A stretch of DNA of 64,000 nt. Source: Blasia pusilla. Lineage: Eukaryota; Marchantiophyta; Marchantiopsida; Blasiales. Below, in pieces: positions 1 to 12,932 of this stretch. How positions within the stretch are numbered: the stretch's first letter is position 1; each line of letters opens with the position of its first letter. The translations under genes and the position numbers were made by a program. Location: assembly GCA_050084515.1 (NCBI GenBank), contig CM114275.1:3224001-3288000 (forward strand), in the 5' to 3' direction. The notes under the pieces were generated by a model that had not been told where the DNA came from, searched no databases, and saw only the letters and a list, made by a program, of their open reading frames with translations.

Positions 1-99
1 ATAATATAAATATTAGATAAATTAATAAAGATGGGATGTCACCTTAGGTCTCCTCGGATCTAGAGTAGTAAATTGCGCATATAAACCCTAAACCCTCTT

Positions 100-1850
100 A
101 GATTCTTGCTCTCCTAGCTCGTAGACAAGCTTCTTGGCCAATTGCATTTGGTGGAGTAGGTCTTATAGCGACTGCGTTAGTGGCATCTTCGGCTTTTTTA
201 GGGAGTTGGGCCATTGTAGCACCCCTCCTTTGCTCTCGATCTTTGGTTAGGGATAGACCGCTCCTTTTACAATATGTTTCCCAGGTTGAGGATGGCATTT
301 TCCCACTCCAGTCTTCACTCACAACTTGTAGAGACTACCTCCTAGTTGAGGCTAGAGCAGTTCCTCCCACTTTCTTTTCTCTAGTTACCTCTGGACAATC
401 CGAGCTCCAATCTTCTTTGATGGAAGCCCACTTTGAGGCAGTGTTCAGAGCTATTATGTCAGATGGGAATATCCCCATGGAGGTTCGGACCCGTATTTGC
501 TCTTGCTCCGGGAAGGGGGCAAGCTCATAGGTGGGGGCTCGCCCCCTCATCCCAACTTTCCGCATCGCACCACTTACCTATGTCGTGCGCATACATATCG
601 CTACACAACATACATCGCTGGTCACATCTACACCACACAACGCCGATCTTTCCCACACACAGGTCGATCCACACATATACAAAAATCAACTCATACATAT
701 ACATGGAAATCACACAACAAAAATAAATAGTAGTAAAAAATGGCACACCCGGCCTAATACTCCACTCCTCAATCTACATCGGCATATCGAGCCTCGTCCA
801 TCCTATGCTATCAAGGAATCCGGACGCTAGCACCCTAGTCCTATCTCACACATACAAGAGAGGTGCTCCAACAGCCCAACATGAGAAAGATGACTTAGGA
901 AAGCCATCTTTCTCTCTTATATAGGGTTGGGAAGAGCCTTTTGGCTCTTCCCCTAAAAATAGCTATCCCCTTGGTAACCTGCGCGCACATGTTATCAGGG
1001 GCGGGTGACCTCGTCAACATGAAAGTTGTCAGAAACGACGTTCATGACACAATGGACCTATCCTCAACGTCATCCGACATTGTGGGAGAAAGTTACACTC
1101 AAGATAGTCCATTGGCTCCTACGCCCTATCCACAATAGATCTCGGCCTATCAGCTACTCAGATGTGACACCTACACTACAGCGATGCGGTTTCGACTAGG
1201 CCTCCCCCAACCATCGGTGGCTGGTTCGACACATTGCGAGTGTCGCCCAAGTGTGGATACACTTGGTGTGCATTTGGTGCAGTGTCTAGTTGGGGGTGAG
1301 AGGATAGTCACTCATGATGCAGTGCGGGATATTATGTTCTGCATTGCCCGAGAGACTGGCTTCCATGTGCAGAGAGAGAGGGAGAGAGACACTACTCTAT
1401 ATGGGATTCCCTTAATCGTGCTAATCTCTACATGACGCGGGAGTGTGAGGTGGTGTAGCAGATGTTGTAGTGACAAATCCTACGTGGGAGGCAATGCGAG
1501 CCCAAGTGGTGGCACAAGGGAGATTGCTACAAGGAGCGGCGGCGGCGGCGGCATAGAAAATCCACATTTATAGTCTACTTCATGACGGACATCGATTTAT
1601 CCCCCTAGCCATTGAGATGTATGGGGCTATGGGAGAGAGGTTTGACTCGTTCCTTCTTGATTGCGCCCATCATCTCCAGTCCGAGAAATGGGTTGTCCAT
1701 TTCCACTACGATACTTAATTATATTAAACGGGTTTCCATAGCTTTGCAGCGTGCCCAGGAAATGGGCTTTTGCAGTGGGTTCAGGCGATTGGAGACGCCA
1801 ATGCTAGAGGCCCGCTTAGTAGTAACCATAGTTCTCTAGGTGTTGTTGAT
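100..1850 (+). mobile_element. Decayed non-LTR retrotransposon (LINE) 3' part
   Basis: A broken reading frame resembles the C-terminal part of plant non-LTR reverse transcriptases. The left piece (about 130-580) reads AFGGVGLIATALVASSAFLG and continues to the solo LTR at 581. The right piece restarts at 1170 with RFRLGLPQPS, followed by a Cys/His segment (CECRPSVDTLGVHL...C) and THDAVRDI, a domain common at the end of these polyproteins. Further on come DVVVTNPTWEAM (about 1459-1494) and RFIPLAIEMYGAMGERFD (about 1592-1650), typical of the terminal restriction-endonuclease-like region. Stops and frameshifts (for example after the alanine run near 1555) show it is dead. Removing the LTR and one target-site copy restores the frame across the junction. 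The family assignment is by recalled motif similarity. Confidence 0.6.
581..1169. mobile_element. Solo LTR, copy 1 (589 bp, TSD CCTA)
   Basis: This block is closely similar to 23338-23960. Both begin TGTCGTGCGC and end GATGTGACA, so they have the TG...CA ends of LTRs. It is flanked by the 4-bp direct repeat CCTA at 577-580 and 1170-1173. No internal retrotransposon coding region or second LTR lies next to it, so it is a solo LTR left by recombination, or a short non-autonomous element. It interrupts the LINE frame described at 100-1850. Orientation cannot be fixed without an internal region. Confidence 0.8.
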
Positions 1851-4800
1851 GTTGTCTCTCTTGTTGGTGAATTTGGTCCTTAGGGGGGGAGGCTCCCTTA
1901 TGTCTCTTGGGGGCCGCTTTTGGCTCGCGGACCGGTTTTGGCTCGCGGGTTTTTGGCCCCTCCTTTGTATCCCGATGGGTTTTCCATCCTAATTTCTATT
2001 AAAGTCCGTCGTCTTCGAATACTGCCGTACTTGGATTGAGTATGTTCCATAACGTGTCTACTCCATGGAGCGAAAGAAATTACAGTTTCACTTCAATGGT
2101 GAATCCGAAACTAGAGTTCCTATGTCTAACTGCCTACGCTCCTGCTCTAGACCCGTCAATCGCCATGGAGAGGCCGAAAATGAGACTGATCACTTACGAC
2201 AGCGTTACGAGCGCGCTGCCACATACCCTGACCATGCAAGGAGTACGTAACGCCGTAGTGCACTCACAGTTTGAAATTTTCAAACCGCAGAACCGGTCAA
2301 ACCGACGGATTCCGCAGCTTTTTGCCGACGTCTGGTATGGCTGGGAGAGCCTGCCTGCAATGAAAAGCCTAAGCACAATCTCGAAGGGAGAAAAGTCCAA
2401 GATAAGAATTCAAAAGATCCCGAAGAGCAGGACATCGGTGCTTCAATCTTCCTTGTTCCCGGAGATGACCGTGGTCTACGTTACGGACGAAAGCGCGAGC
2501 ATTCTCGATGGCCTCGTCACTTCCGGGAATCAAAAGGATCACGGATTTTCCCACGCTGTAAAAGTCATCCGTCTCGCGCGTCCCAAATGCCTGCGCACAT
2601 CGTAGATCACCAGTCTCAGTGTGAAATCGGTGGAGCTGGCGAAACTTCGAGTCCGGAGGCTTGGGACGGCGCACGAGGCAGAGAAGTACCGATCACGGAC
2701 AACGTCATCCATGAACGATATATTATTATTCCCGGACGAGATTAGGGATTGTTGAACCCGGCGGCTACTGATGCATCGCGACGAAGATGAGGATGGCAAG
2801 TCGCCACAGCTAAAATTGAGATGCTCGGTTGTCAGGACATATCGCACCGAGTGCACTCAACCGCAATACAGCAACTGCCTTCCCGTAGTCGACTTGGTGC
2901 ACAAGCCCACTCAATTACGCCGAATTCTGATATTGCGTCCTTGCAAGTGCGACGGCTTCATTCGCGAAGATCCCGTTTCCGTGGAAGAAACTTGAACTGA
3001 ATTGGTCTCTAGTTGATCAAAACCATTATCACAACGTTGCCATGTGCACGCTGCGCCATCAAATCGAAAGTTACGATACACGAGATCGTTCCATAGAATT
3101 TTGCAAATTCGTAACCGATAACAATTGTAAAACACATGAGATCTTTCCAGAGACTTTTACAAATTGGGAAACCCAGTCCTGCCACCATTTCCCTGCGCGA
3201 AGCGTTTCAGATCGCTCTGTAAGCTTATGGTCGTGAATCTGACGAGAACCGGTATCACGCCACTTCCCTCAAGCATCATTTACCTAAAGTATCTGCCACA
3301 TCTGAACCGATCGTTCATTCGTCCAGCGATGATTGCAACACTTTCCCTCATTAAAGGTAAGGAAAATGTTCCCCCAAAAGTTATATGCTCATTTTCATCA
3401 AGTAATATTAGAACGGCACTCAAAAGCCCGAGCTCGTTCGCATCACGTCTTCGATTACTCGTGTTTTTTCCTTCGGATTTTTCTCAAATTAATAATTGTT
3501 AAGTTGGTTTTCTTTTTATTTCTTGTCATTTTCCATTGTTGCCCTTTTCGGGTGTTGTTTAGGATATCCTACAACGACGGAGTAGGATATCCTAAATTTA
3601 GCGGTTTTAGGTTAGGAAAGAAAGAACGTCCATTTACTGCTCATGATAGCAGTTTTAGGAGGCTATAATCAAAAAAATAAAATTGTTCGTTTTTAATAGT
3701 ATAGATATCTGAAATTATTTCCCTAATAATTGTCTACTTTCGGAACTTATAGTATTGTGACAAAAATGCACATTTAAAATAAGGGCTCAATCCGGATAAG
3801 CGATGATAGCTAATGCTTTTCCAATAATTGTCTACATAATTATCTGTACAACCTACATGTATATAAATTTATTTAAATAGTTCCATTTTTTCACTTACCT
3901 TCCTAGGTAATTTTCATCGATCTCATGAATTTATTACAAGTGTAAGAATTAATGGAAACTTCAACTTTCTACCTATAAAACCATCTTCCTTTTCAATTTA
4001 AAGTTCCTATACAAGAGCAACGACAAGTCACTTTTTAATTTCTCAAAAAATCCTTATTAAAGGTGAAGAAAATAGGAAACCATGCTCTTTTAGAAAATCC
4101 TTCCAGTTAGAATGGATAGAATAGAGGTTGCACAAAATGAGGAAAAATCCATCCATAAGACCTACTATCCGTGTGGACATGTCTACGAATGTCCAATCCC
4201 GTGAGCAGGAGTTTGTCAAACCAAGTCTTCCCATAAAAATCACATGAGGTAGGGGGCATGAAGCATGGCAAGAGGGAGTGGTAAGGGGATGCAAAAGAAG
4301 TTCCAAATAACTATACAAGTTTGTTCGTAGTACATACATGCACAAGTATCATATCTTGCCCCATATACGGCAATTTGTCAAAGCGAATCTCCCACGAATA
4401 AGTCACACGGGGCGGGAAAGGAAGCAGGAAAAGTCAATGGGAGGCAAGGATAGGTCGAATGCAACAAATAAAAAATATGCAGAAACAAATTATGTGTGAT
4501 GAAGTCCGTCCGCAGAGATAATTTGAACATGTTTGCATACAACCTTGGAAGCAGCAACTCATCCTCTAGTCTGTTGTATTTTAGATTTAAAACTTTCAGT
4601 TGTGGGAACTGAAAATTTGTCTACTTATACTATTAATGAAAGGATAGAGAATTCTTATGAAGGGATAGAGAATTCTTGTGGAGGAAAATCTATCCTAAAA
4701 TTCAAAAGGTGTAATTTTTTTAAAGAAAGAGGAAATGCGAATAGCATATTACCCTATTGTTTCCTTGGGTCACTAAGTTACATATGACCATCTATCAGGG

Positions 4801-5697
4801 TTCCACACATCTAAAATCTGTATCCACAGACTTACGTCTATCCTACAAACAACACGTCCATGCAAGTCCAACCACCCACATCTCGCAGCGCTCCATCCCA
4901 TCTGGACGAGCCTACACTATACTCACAGGCAGGAGCTACAGTAAGGACGTGGGTCGGACGGGACATGATAGGGAATTAGAAAACCATCTGAAACAAAACC
5001 TACTAGATTTGGTGAGGAAACCTCTCCAATGGAAAAAATAGGCACGTACTTTTACTTTTCACAGAGCAACCATAAGCATAGTATGAACATAATGAGAGGC
5101 CAACTATTCTATCCGGAGATGTGGCATGAAAAGTGCCAGCCTGCCATGAATGCTATGATGGGTACCCAAAGACATTCAATAAATTCCAGTTTAAAAGGAT
5201 TTGTCATGAAAGGCACAAGCTGCATCCAGCACCAACATGTCTAGAAGACACAGCTCCACCATTTTCCACTGAGAAGGTTTCAATGACTTAGATACAGATC
5301 TTACCACCATTCATGAATCGCAACTGGATTTCAATAATATAATCCACAGTATGCGCCAGAGTTGGAGACGGGGCTCTAACTAAGACTCATACAACAGGCT
5401 AATCCGCCATGCTCAAAGAGAACCAGAGAAACCTCAGCTTTCAGGAAAAATTGACTACTTTACAAAATCATGAGCTACCTGCTGATCATTAGATATTACA
5501 GACGAGAACCAAGATTGACCCAAAAGCTGAAAGCCTCTAATACCTTCAATTAAGCTACTAAGAACCTTTTCAAAAGCTGGAGTACACCTAGTGCTTCTCC
5601 ACTACGTTCAGAGTGCTTTGAGGCTGTCCGTTCTATAGAAGATTGCAAGCTAGACTACCGAGGCTTTAAGATAAGGTAGTAATGAACAAGATTAATT
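1851..5697. other. Intergenic, no recognisable gene
   Basis: I see no conserved gene here. A 189-codon open frame lies at 2036-2605 (+), but overlapping frames are also open on the other strand and no motif is recognisable, so it is not called. 3660-4520 is AT-rich, with no repeat I could define. About 5250-5697 lies directly downstream of the TYW1 stop codon and probably holds its 3' untranslated region. No signal for the exact end was chosen. Confidence 0.3.
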
Positions 5698-8600
5698 TCA
5701 TGTGCATCCGCCTGGGTCTGCAGATGCCCCATGTCTTCTCTCTTTCTTAACTCGCACCTCATTAGGATCAAACCCTCCCTCTACAGCCCCGTACACTGCC
5801 CAGCTGGGTGTTGGTGCCATGTAGTCCTCACTGCTGAAAGGTTTTCCTGATGCAATCTGGCGGAGGGCATTGTATTTCAATCAGCACTAATCAGAAACTT
5901 GAACCAGGTAATGCACATATGAACATGATAATCAGACCCCAGAGCTGGACATGCAAGGAGGTAATAATGAAAACTCCTCCCAATTGAAAATCCACAGAAA
6001 GAGGGTTGGATGAGTACCAGATCATGGAACTTCTCATAATCAATCCAGGTGTGCCAGGACCCCTGAACTTTAAATTTAGATACTTTCGCTAGAAGTACAC
6101 AACAGGAGTGAACATGTTCACAGGCCAGCTCATATTCACCCTTCCTTGCAACAACCAGAGCCTCGGCAAAGTCCTTGACATCTTGGTGCCAAGGCACATT
6201 CTCCATTGTGAGCGATGAGGTTGCAGTGCTGCAATCCACCACAGGGTTATTGTAACAAACAATATGCCAAGGAAAGAGTCACATAAATCGCTGAAAAGTA
6301 CACACAACATCTGCATGTCCAGGATTGCATTCATCAGAAGTGAAGATGGCATACTATCACAGTGATATAATCTCATTTCATCTTAAGGGGGTTATCCAGA
6401 AACCTTCACACTAGAGAGTGGAAGTGAGCATATGTGGGAACAAAGAGCACACTCAAGTAAATAGAATAGAGGACATGGACAACTTACGAGCCACAATAAG
6501 TAACACCCTTGATTTCAATGAAATCAGGTTGTCCCAATTCTAAGAGCTCAGCATAAGCATCAAGCTCAGCAATATTCCAACCCTTCACCAGGGTCAGGCG
6601 GTACACGGTTCGCTGACATTTATCACGCAAAGCAGCGAGTGAATCCTGCAAGTATTCATTGAGTATCCAGGAAGTCAGAAGCTATGGTCTTCTTCATATC
6701 AACCATCATCCAACAGGTTAACAACAAGAGTATTTTTCTATGAAACCCCAGCACTAGTTCTCTCTTGATTTCAAAAAAAAACATTGAGTCACACAAGACT
6801 TTAAGTACTACTCTTGACCATTGCTCATCAATCCACAGTCTTCTTCGGTAAATGAATTTGTGGAGAACAGCTCACCGTAAAACGTTCCCAGAAGTCACTG
6901 AACAGAGGCCTGTCAATAGCCTTCAGCTTCTCCTTTGTTGCAGCATCCACGCTCACATACAGCTGAGAAGGCAACCAAGAAGACACAAAAGAAAATGAAT
7001 GCGTAGATAACAATATTCATGCAACTAGATACTAAAGACTAGTAGACTGGAAGACAATACTTCGTCATCATCCAAGTGGAAATACACTTTCAATGAAAAA
7101 ATCCACACAAACCTGAGTCACTGGATTGAGCGCTGTTATACGATCCGGGAACTGAGCATTTGTGACCAGGAAACTTGATATGCGTCGTCTGTGCAACTCA
7201 TCAACCAAAGTGTTGATCTCAGGGTACATGATGGGTTCCCCAACCAGAGAAAGAGCACAATGCTTGGGTGTCATTCCTTCAGCCAGTCGTTCCGGTTTCA
7301 CTCCTGCAACAAAACACATGAAACTTGAGCCCCTCATAAAGATTCTTGCACGATGTGAATCCAACTCCCATTACACCTCTGGGAGAAAGTTTGAATTTCT
7401 TTCTCTCATAATCATCCCAAACTGCACCAAAAGAAACACCCCCAGAATACCTGGAACGCCCTTCATCTGTTTGATCATACTTGTGTGTTGATCTAGGGCG
7501 GCGTTCACGATTTCAATCGGGTCGTCCATTTTCCAGCGCCAAGACTTACCCACAGGATTTGTGTGGTGTCTCCAGCAAAATACACACTTGTTTGCACACG
7601 CCAGGCTTGGAGTTGTCTCCATGCACCTGGGTACCAAAAGAAAATCAGAAGACGACCAACCAATGGGTAGATCATGCACCTAAATGAGAGAAAGCCCTGA
7701 TGTACAAAGAGAGTAAGTCTGATGCAGCTTGCTGATACTAAATCCATGATTGCAGCTAGACTCAAAGAAAGCCACACAGCGACCTGCTCACCGGTGACTC
7801 TCGATACCATAAAAAGAGTGTTTATAGCATCCTCCCCGACCACGCAACTGAGACTTGGTCCAGCGGCACAGCTTCACTCCACTGTGAGAACCTAATATTT
7901 TGTAACCCTGGCAAATGGAAGAAATTCGATAACTGATTCAAGGTCAGTCATCCAGGTGGATTTGTGCAGACGATGCATATTATTGGTTAATTGCCTGCAA
8001 CGTAACGATCTCGGGCTGAGGGGCGAAACTTTGCAACATTTACTTCAGAAATTGAACTGATCGCACTGCCCCTGTATATATTGTAGAGACATGCCTGCAT
8101 CAAGGGGGAACAGTACTTCGTATTCATAGCCTTCACTCTCTTGTACGTAGGAAGAATCTCAAAGTAAAGTATTGAAAGCTCAGAATCACCTGCTTCTCTA
8201 AGCTAGCCCGGAGGACAGGCGTAACCATTTCTTTTCGATCGTCTCCGTTTGGAGTATTGAAGAATTTTAGCGTTTTGGAAGTTCCAGATTTCTTGGCTCG
8301 CCCTTCTTGAGAGTTTTTCTTCCTTACGAATCCCTTCTTCTGCGCACCTTTCGTCGGTTCTGATCCACCGAGTATGCCAGCGACATCCTCAAGGTCTATC
8401 AAGCTGTCAATGTTCTCTTTATTATCGGTCTCTTCTTCACTGTCGGTATAATACTCATCTTCAATCAGCTCGCCAGCATTGGATTCAGCCTGATGCGTAG
8501 TCACGTTTTTCTGTTCAGACGAACATGATTCTGGATTACCGTGGAGGATCCTCTGAAGCGAATCTAAAAGAAGGCTTGCCCAAACATCAAATTGCTCATC

Positions 8601-9530
8601 AACATTCCCTTCATCCTGATCAGCGTGCCCGCTGGCGACGATTTGCTGCGCTCCTAAAGCAATCATGTGACGTTCAAAGTTTCTTGCAACGGTATTGAAA
8701 GAAGAGCCGTAGGCGCTACTCCCCAATCCGAAAATTGAAAATTTGCAATCCTTGAGGAGGCCCGAGCCAACTCGAAAGTCCTCAGAACTCTCTTCCAACC
8801 ACTGAGCGAGGTAAGAACCATTTTTGGGAGCCTTCCCATCAATCCATGTGCTAGCCACAATAAACACCAGTCTCTCCTTCGCAAGGTCTTCAGGTTCATA
8901 AGTAGCTGGATCTCTGAAATCCACGACCACATTATGCCTCAACAGCTGATCACAAAGCTTCTCCGCCAGTTTCCGAGCTGTGCCAGTCTCCGACACAAAC
9001 AAGACTTTCCCCATGGGCTCCAATTTCCCATCAGATTGCGAGGCACCTCCATTTCCAATGGAACAAGCACTACAGCCCGCCTCAACAGAACCATCGGGCC
9101 TTTGCTTCGACGCTTCCGCCTTCTCCTCAGAGGAATACAATAATGCGACATCCTTCTCAACCAAATTACCCCTATTTGCTGTACTAGATCCGTGATTTCG
9201 AGGTCCACAAGAGCAAGAACTAGGCTTCGATTTACAGCATCCAGCGCTCGCCTTTGATTCTCCAATTCCAGCCCTTTCCTTACTTTGCGCATCCTCGTCA
9301 TCTTCGTCTTCATCTTCATCTCCGTCATCATCCTCCTCTCCATCGGCTTCTTCCAGATCCTCGTCCTCGGTTGGCTCTTTCCTTTCCTGACTCGTGTTCA
9401 GTAGAGATTTCAGCTCAATGTCATGATCGGCTCTCGATTTTCTCTTCCGCGCGTAAATTAACACCGACACCGAAATCACGACAACCGAAGCGCAAGCGGC
9501 CACCACCAGAACTGTAGTATTCCGCGCCAT
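5698..9530 (-). CDS. TYW1: TYW1, tRNA 4-demethylwyosine synthase (flavodoxin + radical SAM)
   Basis: TYW1 condenses N1-methylguanosine-37 of tRNA-Phe with pyruvate carbons to form 4-demethylwyosine, the second step of wybutosine synthesis. Exons read on the minus strand: 9530-8190, 7907-7792, 7626-7451, 7303-7113, 6962-6876, 6645-6488, 6228-6018, 5856-5698. All junctions are GT-AG with matching phases and give 812 residues. The order is an N-terminal membrane segment (about 7-26), an acidic stretch (about 50-82), a Cys-rich patch (about 97-108 and 152-156), a flavodoxin domain (about 174-330; FMN loop SETGTARK at 180-187), a linker, and a radical-SAM domain with C496-x3-C500-x2-C503. Late motifs include CALSLVGEPIMYPE, VSVDAATKE, VYRLTLVKGWN and FHDL. 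The protein is longer than I expect for the family because of the N-terminal extension. A telo-box lies upstream. Splice sites are predicted from motifs, not transcripts. Confidence 0.96.
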
Positions 9531-9629
9531 CTTCGCAGTTGCCCGATTGCCACCGACCGAAATCGGTCACCTTTCGCAGAATTTGAATTCCAAAGAAGTA
9601 TATCCAGACAGGACTGAAACGGAGAAACG

Positions 9630-9641
9630 TTAGGGTTAGGG
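9630..9641 (-). promoter_or_regulatory. Telo-box upstream of TYW1
   Basis: TTAGGGTTAGGG (reverse complement CCCTAACCCTAA) lies about 100 bp upstream of the TYW1 start codon, and a second CCCTAAAC follows at about 9654-9661. Such telo-boxes are known in promoters of plant genes for translation and ribosome components, which fits a tRNA-modifying enzyme. Function here is inferred from position only. Confidence 0.5.
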
Positions 9642-9760
9642 CTTTGAAACGACCCTAAACCTTCCTTCGCATTTGTTCCCTAACATGGGAACATCTTTCT
9701 TTTCAGTTGTCGAGCTTCTGGCGACACTTCGGAAACGTACTTATCTTTGTTTGACGCATA

Positions 9761-9848
9761 GTCCAAAGTGAGAGAGTGCTTTCATTTTGAATTCTATTGG
9801 TGTAAATTTGGAGTAGTTTTACACACTTAGCACATTCTCACTTTGGAT
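9761..9848. repeat. Short inverted-repeat element (MITE-like)
   Basis: TCCAAAGTGAGAGAGTGCT near 9761 is repeated in reverse near 9830-9848 (AGCACATTCTCACTTTGGA), an almost perfect 19-bp terminal inverted repeat around roughly 50 bp. The size and symmetry suggest a tiny MITE or a folded-back remnant. No clear target-site duplication was found. Confidence 0.45.
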
Positions 9849-9869
9849 TCTTTTGGTGAATATATAATA

Positions 9870-10618
9870 GGTTGTTGGGGGCCGGAATTCATGATGTTGT
9901 GTGGGATATCGTATTTTGTAATTTTCATGCATAATTCTCTCAATTGTGTTGATTTGGTGGTGGTGGACGAAGTTTATGTAACCTATGATGGCGCAAGGAA
10001 GGGAGATTATTGACATAGTCAACTATATTGTCATCTTTATGGAGGATATCAATTCGTCCCACTATCCATAGAGATGTATGGGGATATGGGGGAGGGGCTT
10101 CATATTTTCCCTATTGAATCTTCCCCGTTCGATAGGCAGGTTGTCTTCAGTCATTGCTCTCTTATATTGTAGACAATGGATATCCATCACTTTGAAATAT
10201 ACTTAAGTCAATAGGATTTTGAAACCCGTTTATATTGTGGGCGATGCTAATGCTAGAGGCTCTCATATATATTATCATACTCCTCTAGGTGTCACTCACA
10301 TTGTTTTTGTTGTTGGTGAACTTAGCTTATAAGAGTTTCCCTCTTTTTGCTTGCCCCTTATTGAATGTGGCCTTGGTGTTCCTAACTCTTGGGATCCTAC
10401 TTCCCATATTTCCAATTTGTTCCCCATCTCCTTTTATTTGTGACTTATTTTTGTTAGGGGCTCCTTTAGTTCACTCTTACAATATTCTCGGTGGTTTTGC
10501 CTCGATCCAATCTTCAAATTTAGTTTGGATTTTGGATTGTCAAATTGTAGCAAATGTTGACATATGTTTATCTATTTTTTATGTTTTATTGTTCAAAATG
10601 GGCTTTACCAATTATTAA
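9870..10618 (+). mobile_element. Second decayed LINE 3' fragment
   Basis: This is a diverged copy of the LINE tail seen at 1184-1850. Matching segments are GGRNSHDVVWDIVFCN (compare GGERIVTHDAVRDIMFC), then FVPLSIEMYGDMGEG near 10040-10090 (compare FIPLAIEMYGAMGER), then GDANARG near 10240. Many stops and small indels break it. An open 109-codon stretch at 10289-10618 is a leftover of this element and not a gene. Confidence 0.55.
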
Positions 10619-10904
10619 CATCCAAGAAAAAATTTGTATAAGTAATGTCATAAAAAAGGACGTTCCTTTTTTATTTCATGTTGTCCCACTTTCTAGTCAC
10701 AATTGATCAAAATCAATAGCTACTCATGATCATGAAAGGAATATTTCGATAATGTTGTGCACAAACGTTCTTTACTAATATTCTTTTATTTGAACTTTGT
10801 AATCTTTTAGGATTTCTTGATCGATTTATTGAGAAATATTTCTTTTAGTTAGGCCACGAACACAAGCATCACTAGTTAACATGTTATGCATAATTTAGTA
10901 TTTA

Positions 10905-11740
10905 CTAGTAAGATGCCCATGCGATGCACGGGAAATAAAAAAAATTTGAAGAGCTAGTGTACCGCCCGTGAAGAGAAAAGATTAATAATATTGCACATAA
11001 ATTCAAAAAAAATCTTGCTGCCCATAAGATGGTGAAACATTTTCTTGCTACCCAGTTGCCACATGTCAAGCAGATAAGTGTTAGCAAATCAAGAAGGCAC
11101 TCTCCCATAATGATATAAATAAGGTGCTTGTGCGATGCACGGGGAAAAAAATGTTAGAAGAGCTAGGGATAGGCTCGTGAAAATATTAATAATAGTGCGC
11201 ATAAATTCAAATTTTTTCTTGCTGCCCATAATATATGAAACATTTTCTTATTACCCAGTTACAACGTGTCAAGTAAATAGGTGTTTGCAAATCAAGAAGG
11301 CACTCTCCCATAATAATTTTATATATATATATATATAAAGTACTCGTGCGATTCATGAGAAATTAAAAAGTGTTTGAAGAGCTAGTGTATAGTCCGTGAA
11401 GAGAAAAGATTAATAATATTGTACATAAATTTTTAAAAAAATCTTGTTGTCCATAACATGTGAAACTTTTTTTGCTGCCCAATTATCACGTGTCAAGCAT
11501 AGAGGTGTTTGCAAATCAAAGAAGGCACTCCCATAATAATACAATGTTTTTACAATGTACGGGAAAAAAAATGTTTGAAAAGTTAATGGACAAACCGTGA
11601 AAGAAAAAAATTGCACATAAATTCAATTTTTTTCTTTTTATTCATTACATGTGAAATATTTTTTTACTACCCAATTATCACGTGTCAAACACAAAAATAT
11701 TTACAAATCAAAAACACACTCTCCGAGATTATTATAAATT
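10905..11740 (-). mobile_element. Tandem array of about four ~200-bp Helitrons
   Basis: Four diverged units follow one another, beginning at about 10905, 11117, 11338 and 11544. On the minus strand each unit starts with a sequence like TTATTATGGGAGAGTGCC and ends with a hairpin of the type CCCGTGCATCGCATGGGCA, then a few bases and CTAG before T (best preserved at 10905-10908). These are Helitron 5' and 3' ends. The units have no coding capacity. They share family with 36438-37038 and with the fragment at 60960-61100. The terminal CTAG is lost between later units. Confidence 0.7.
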
Positions 11741-12932
11741 TGAAATAATTTATATTTATTTATAGTTTTTTTCAAGGTTGTCACCTTGTTCTATTTACGT
11801 GTTACATTTAATATCATGATTAAACGAACAGGCCACGATTTAATGAATACCTTTCCGTTTTAGTGAAAAACGCAAACGGGCATTCTGCTAGCACTAAATC
11901 TATTAAAAAAACATTCTCTCCGAAGTAAGTGAACTGTTGAACATTTCATTAGGGCACACGTAACCAGGAGTTATTGATTTTCACACGCTCATGAGTTCTT
12001 TGCTTTTCTGGAGCTCTGTTCTATTTCTTTTAAATTCAAGTGAAGAGACGGTATCGAAATTTTCGTATATCAAAGTTGATTAAGGAAATGAAAATTACTT
12101 TTTAGTGCTAGATTGGTGCTGATGCTTCACATATATCAAGGAGCTTCAAGACATACTCTTGAGACTTAAAATATGAAACTTTTAATTGCAATGAACCAGT
12201 TCTAGTCTCCATTATTCATGTCGTGTATTCCTTCCATTATTCAATTTGCCCTCATCCGTCACCATCCGCTTGGGGACATCTTGAATAGGATCTAATAGGG
12301 TTCCAGTAATTCCTCAAAGGTAGATGGACATACTTGTTCAAGACTTAAAGAACACACGAAAGACAAGCTTTCAGGCATGAGCATACATCACCCACAGGAT
12401 GTCCCATCAAAATGTACATAGGCCGATTCTTTCACAACAACTTAGCGGAAAGATCGTTCACCAGATACTGGTATAGGAGTGCACTTAGATTCCCAAATCG
12501 TGTGGCCATCCATGGAATCATGTTGTATCGAGATATATGCCAATGTACAAAGTATTATTAAACAGAACTCAAAAAATGACCACTGCACCTTCAATGAATT
12601 ATAACTGCTCTTCTAACACCATCTTACAGTGAATCCTAAAAGCTACTCCAGCTGATCAGAGACGAGGAGCTAGAGACTGATTGAGGGGCCTTGAGATTAA
12701 ACAAATGAGGATATCTACCTCTTCCAAAGTCCCCATGAGCGACAGGGAACAGAACCTTTTAAATTACACCCATCCAAGCCCCTCACTTCCCCCTCGAGGG
12801 TAAAGAATTTGGTTACTCAAATGTATCAACCTCCATTCGGGACGCAAGAATATGTAACAGCTTTTGACCATGAATGAGTGACACAGAACTAAAGTGGCTA
12901 ACAGTGCAGTGATATGTACAGACTGGTGCACT
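11741..12932. other. Intergenic, downstream of EMF2
   Basis: AT-rich spacer without any supported gene. The right-hand 300-500 bp are likely the 3' untranslated region of the EMF2-like gene, which ends at 12933. I see no RNA gene or repeat family in it. Confidence 0.3.

Noticed and set aside
83-99. Telomere-like CCCTAAACCCT
   Set aside because: Only about two units; too short for an interstitial telomere array.
2036-2605. 189-codon plus-strand ORF
   Set aside because: No family recognised; overlapping minus-strand frames are open too. Kept only as a note in the gap entry.
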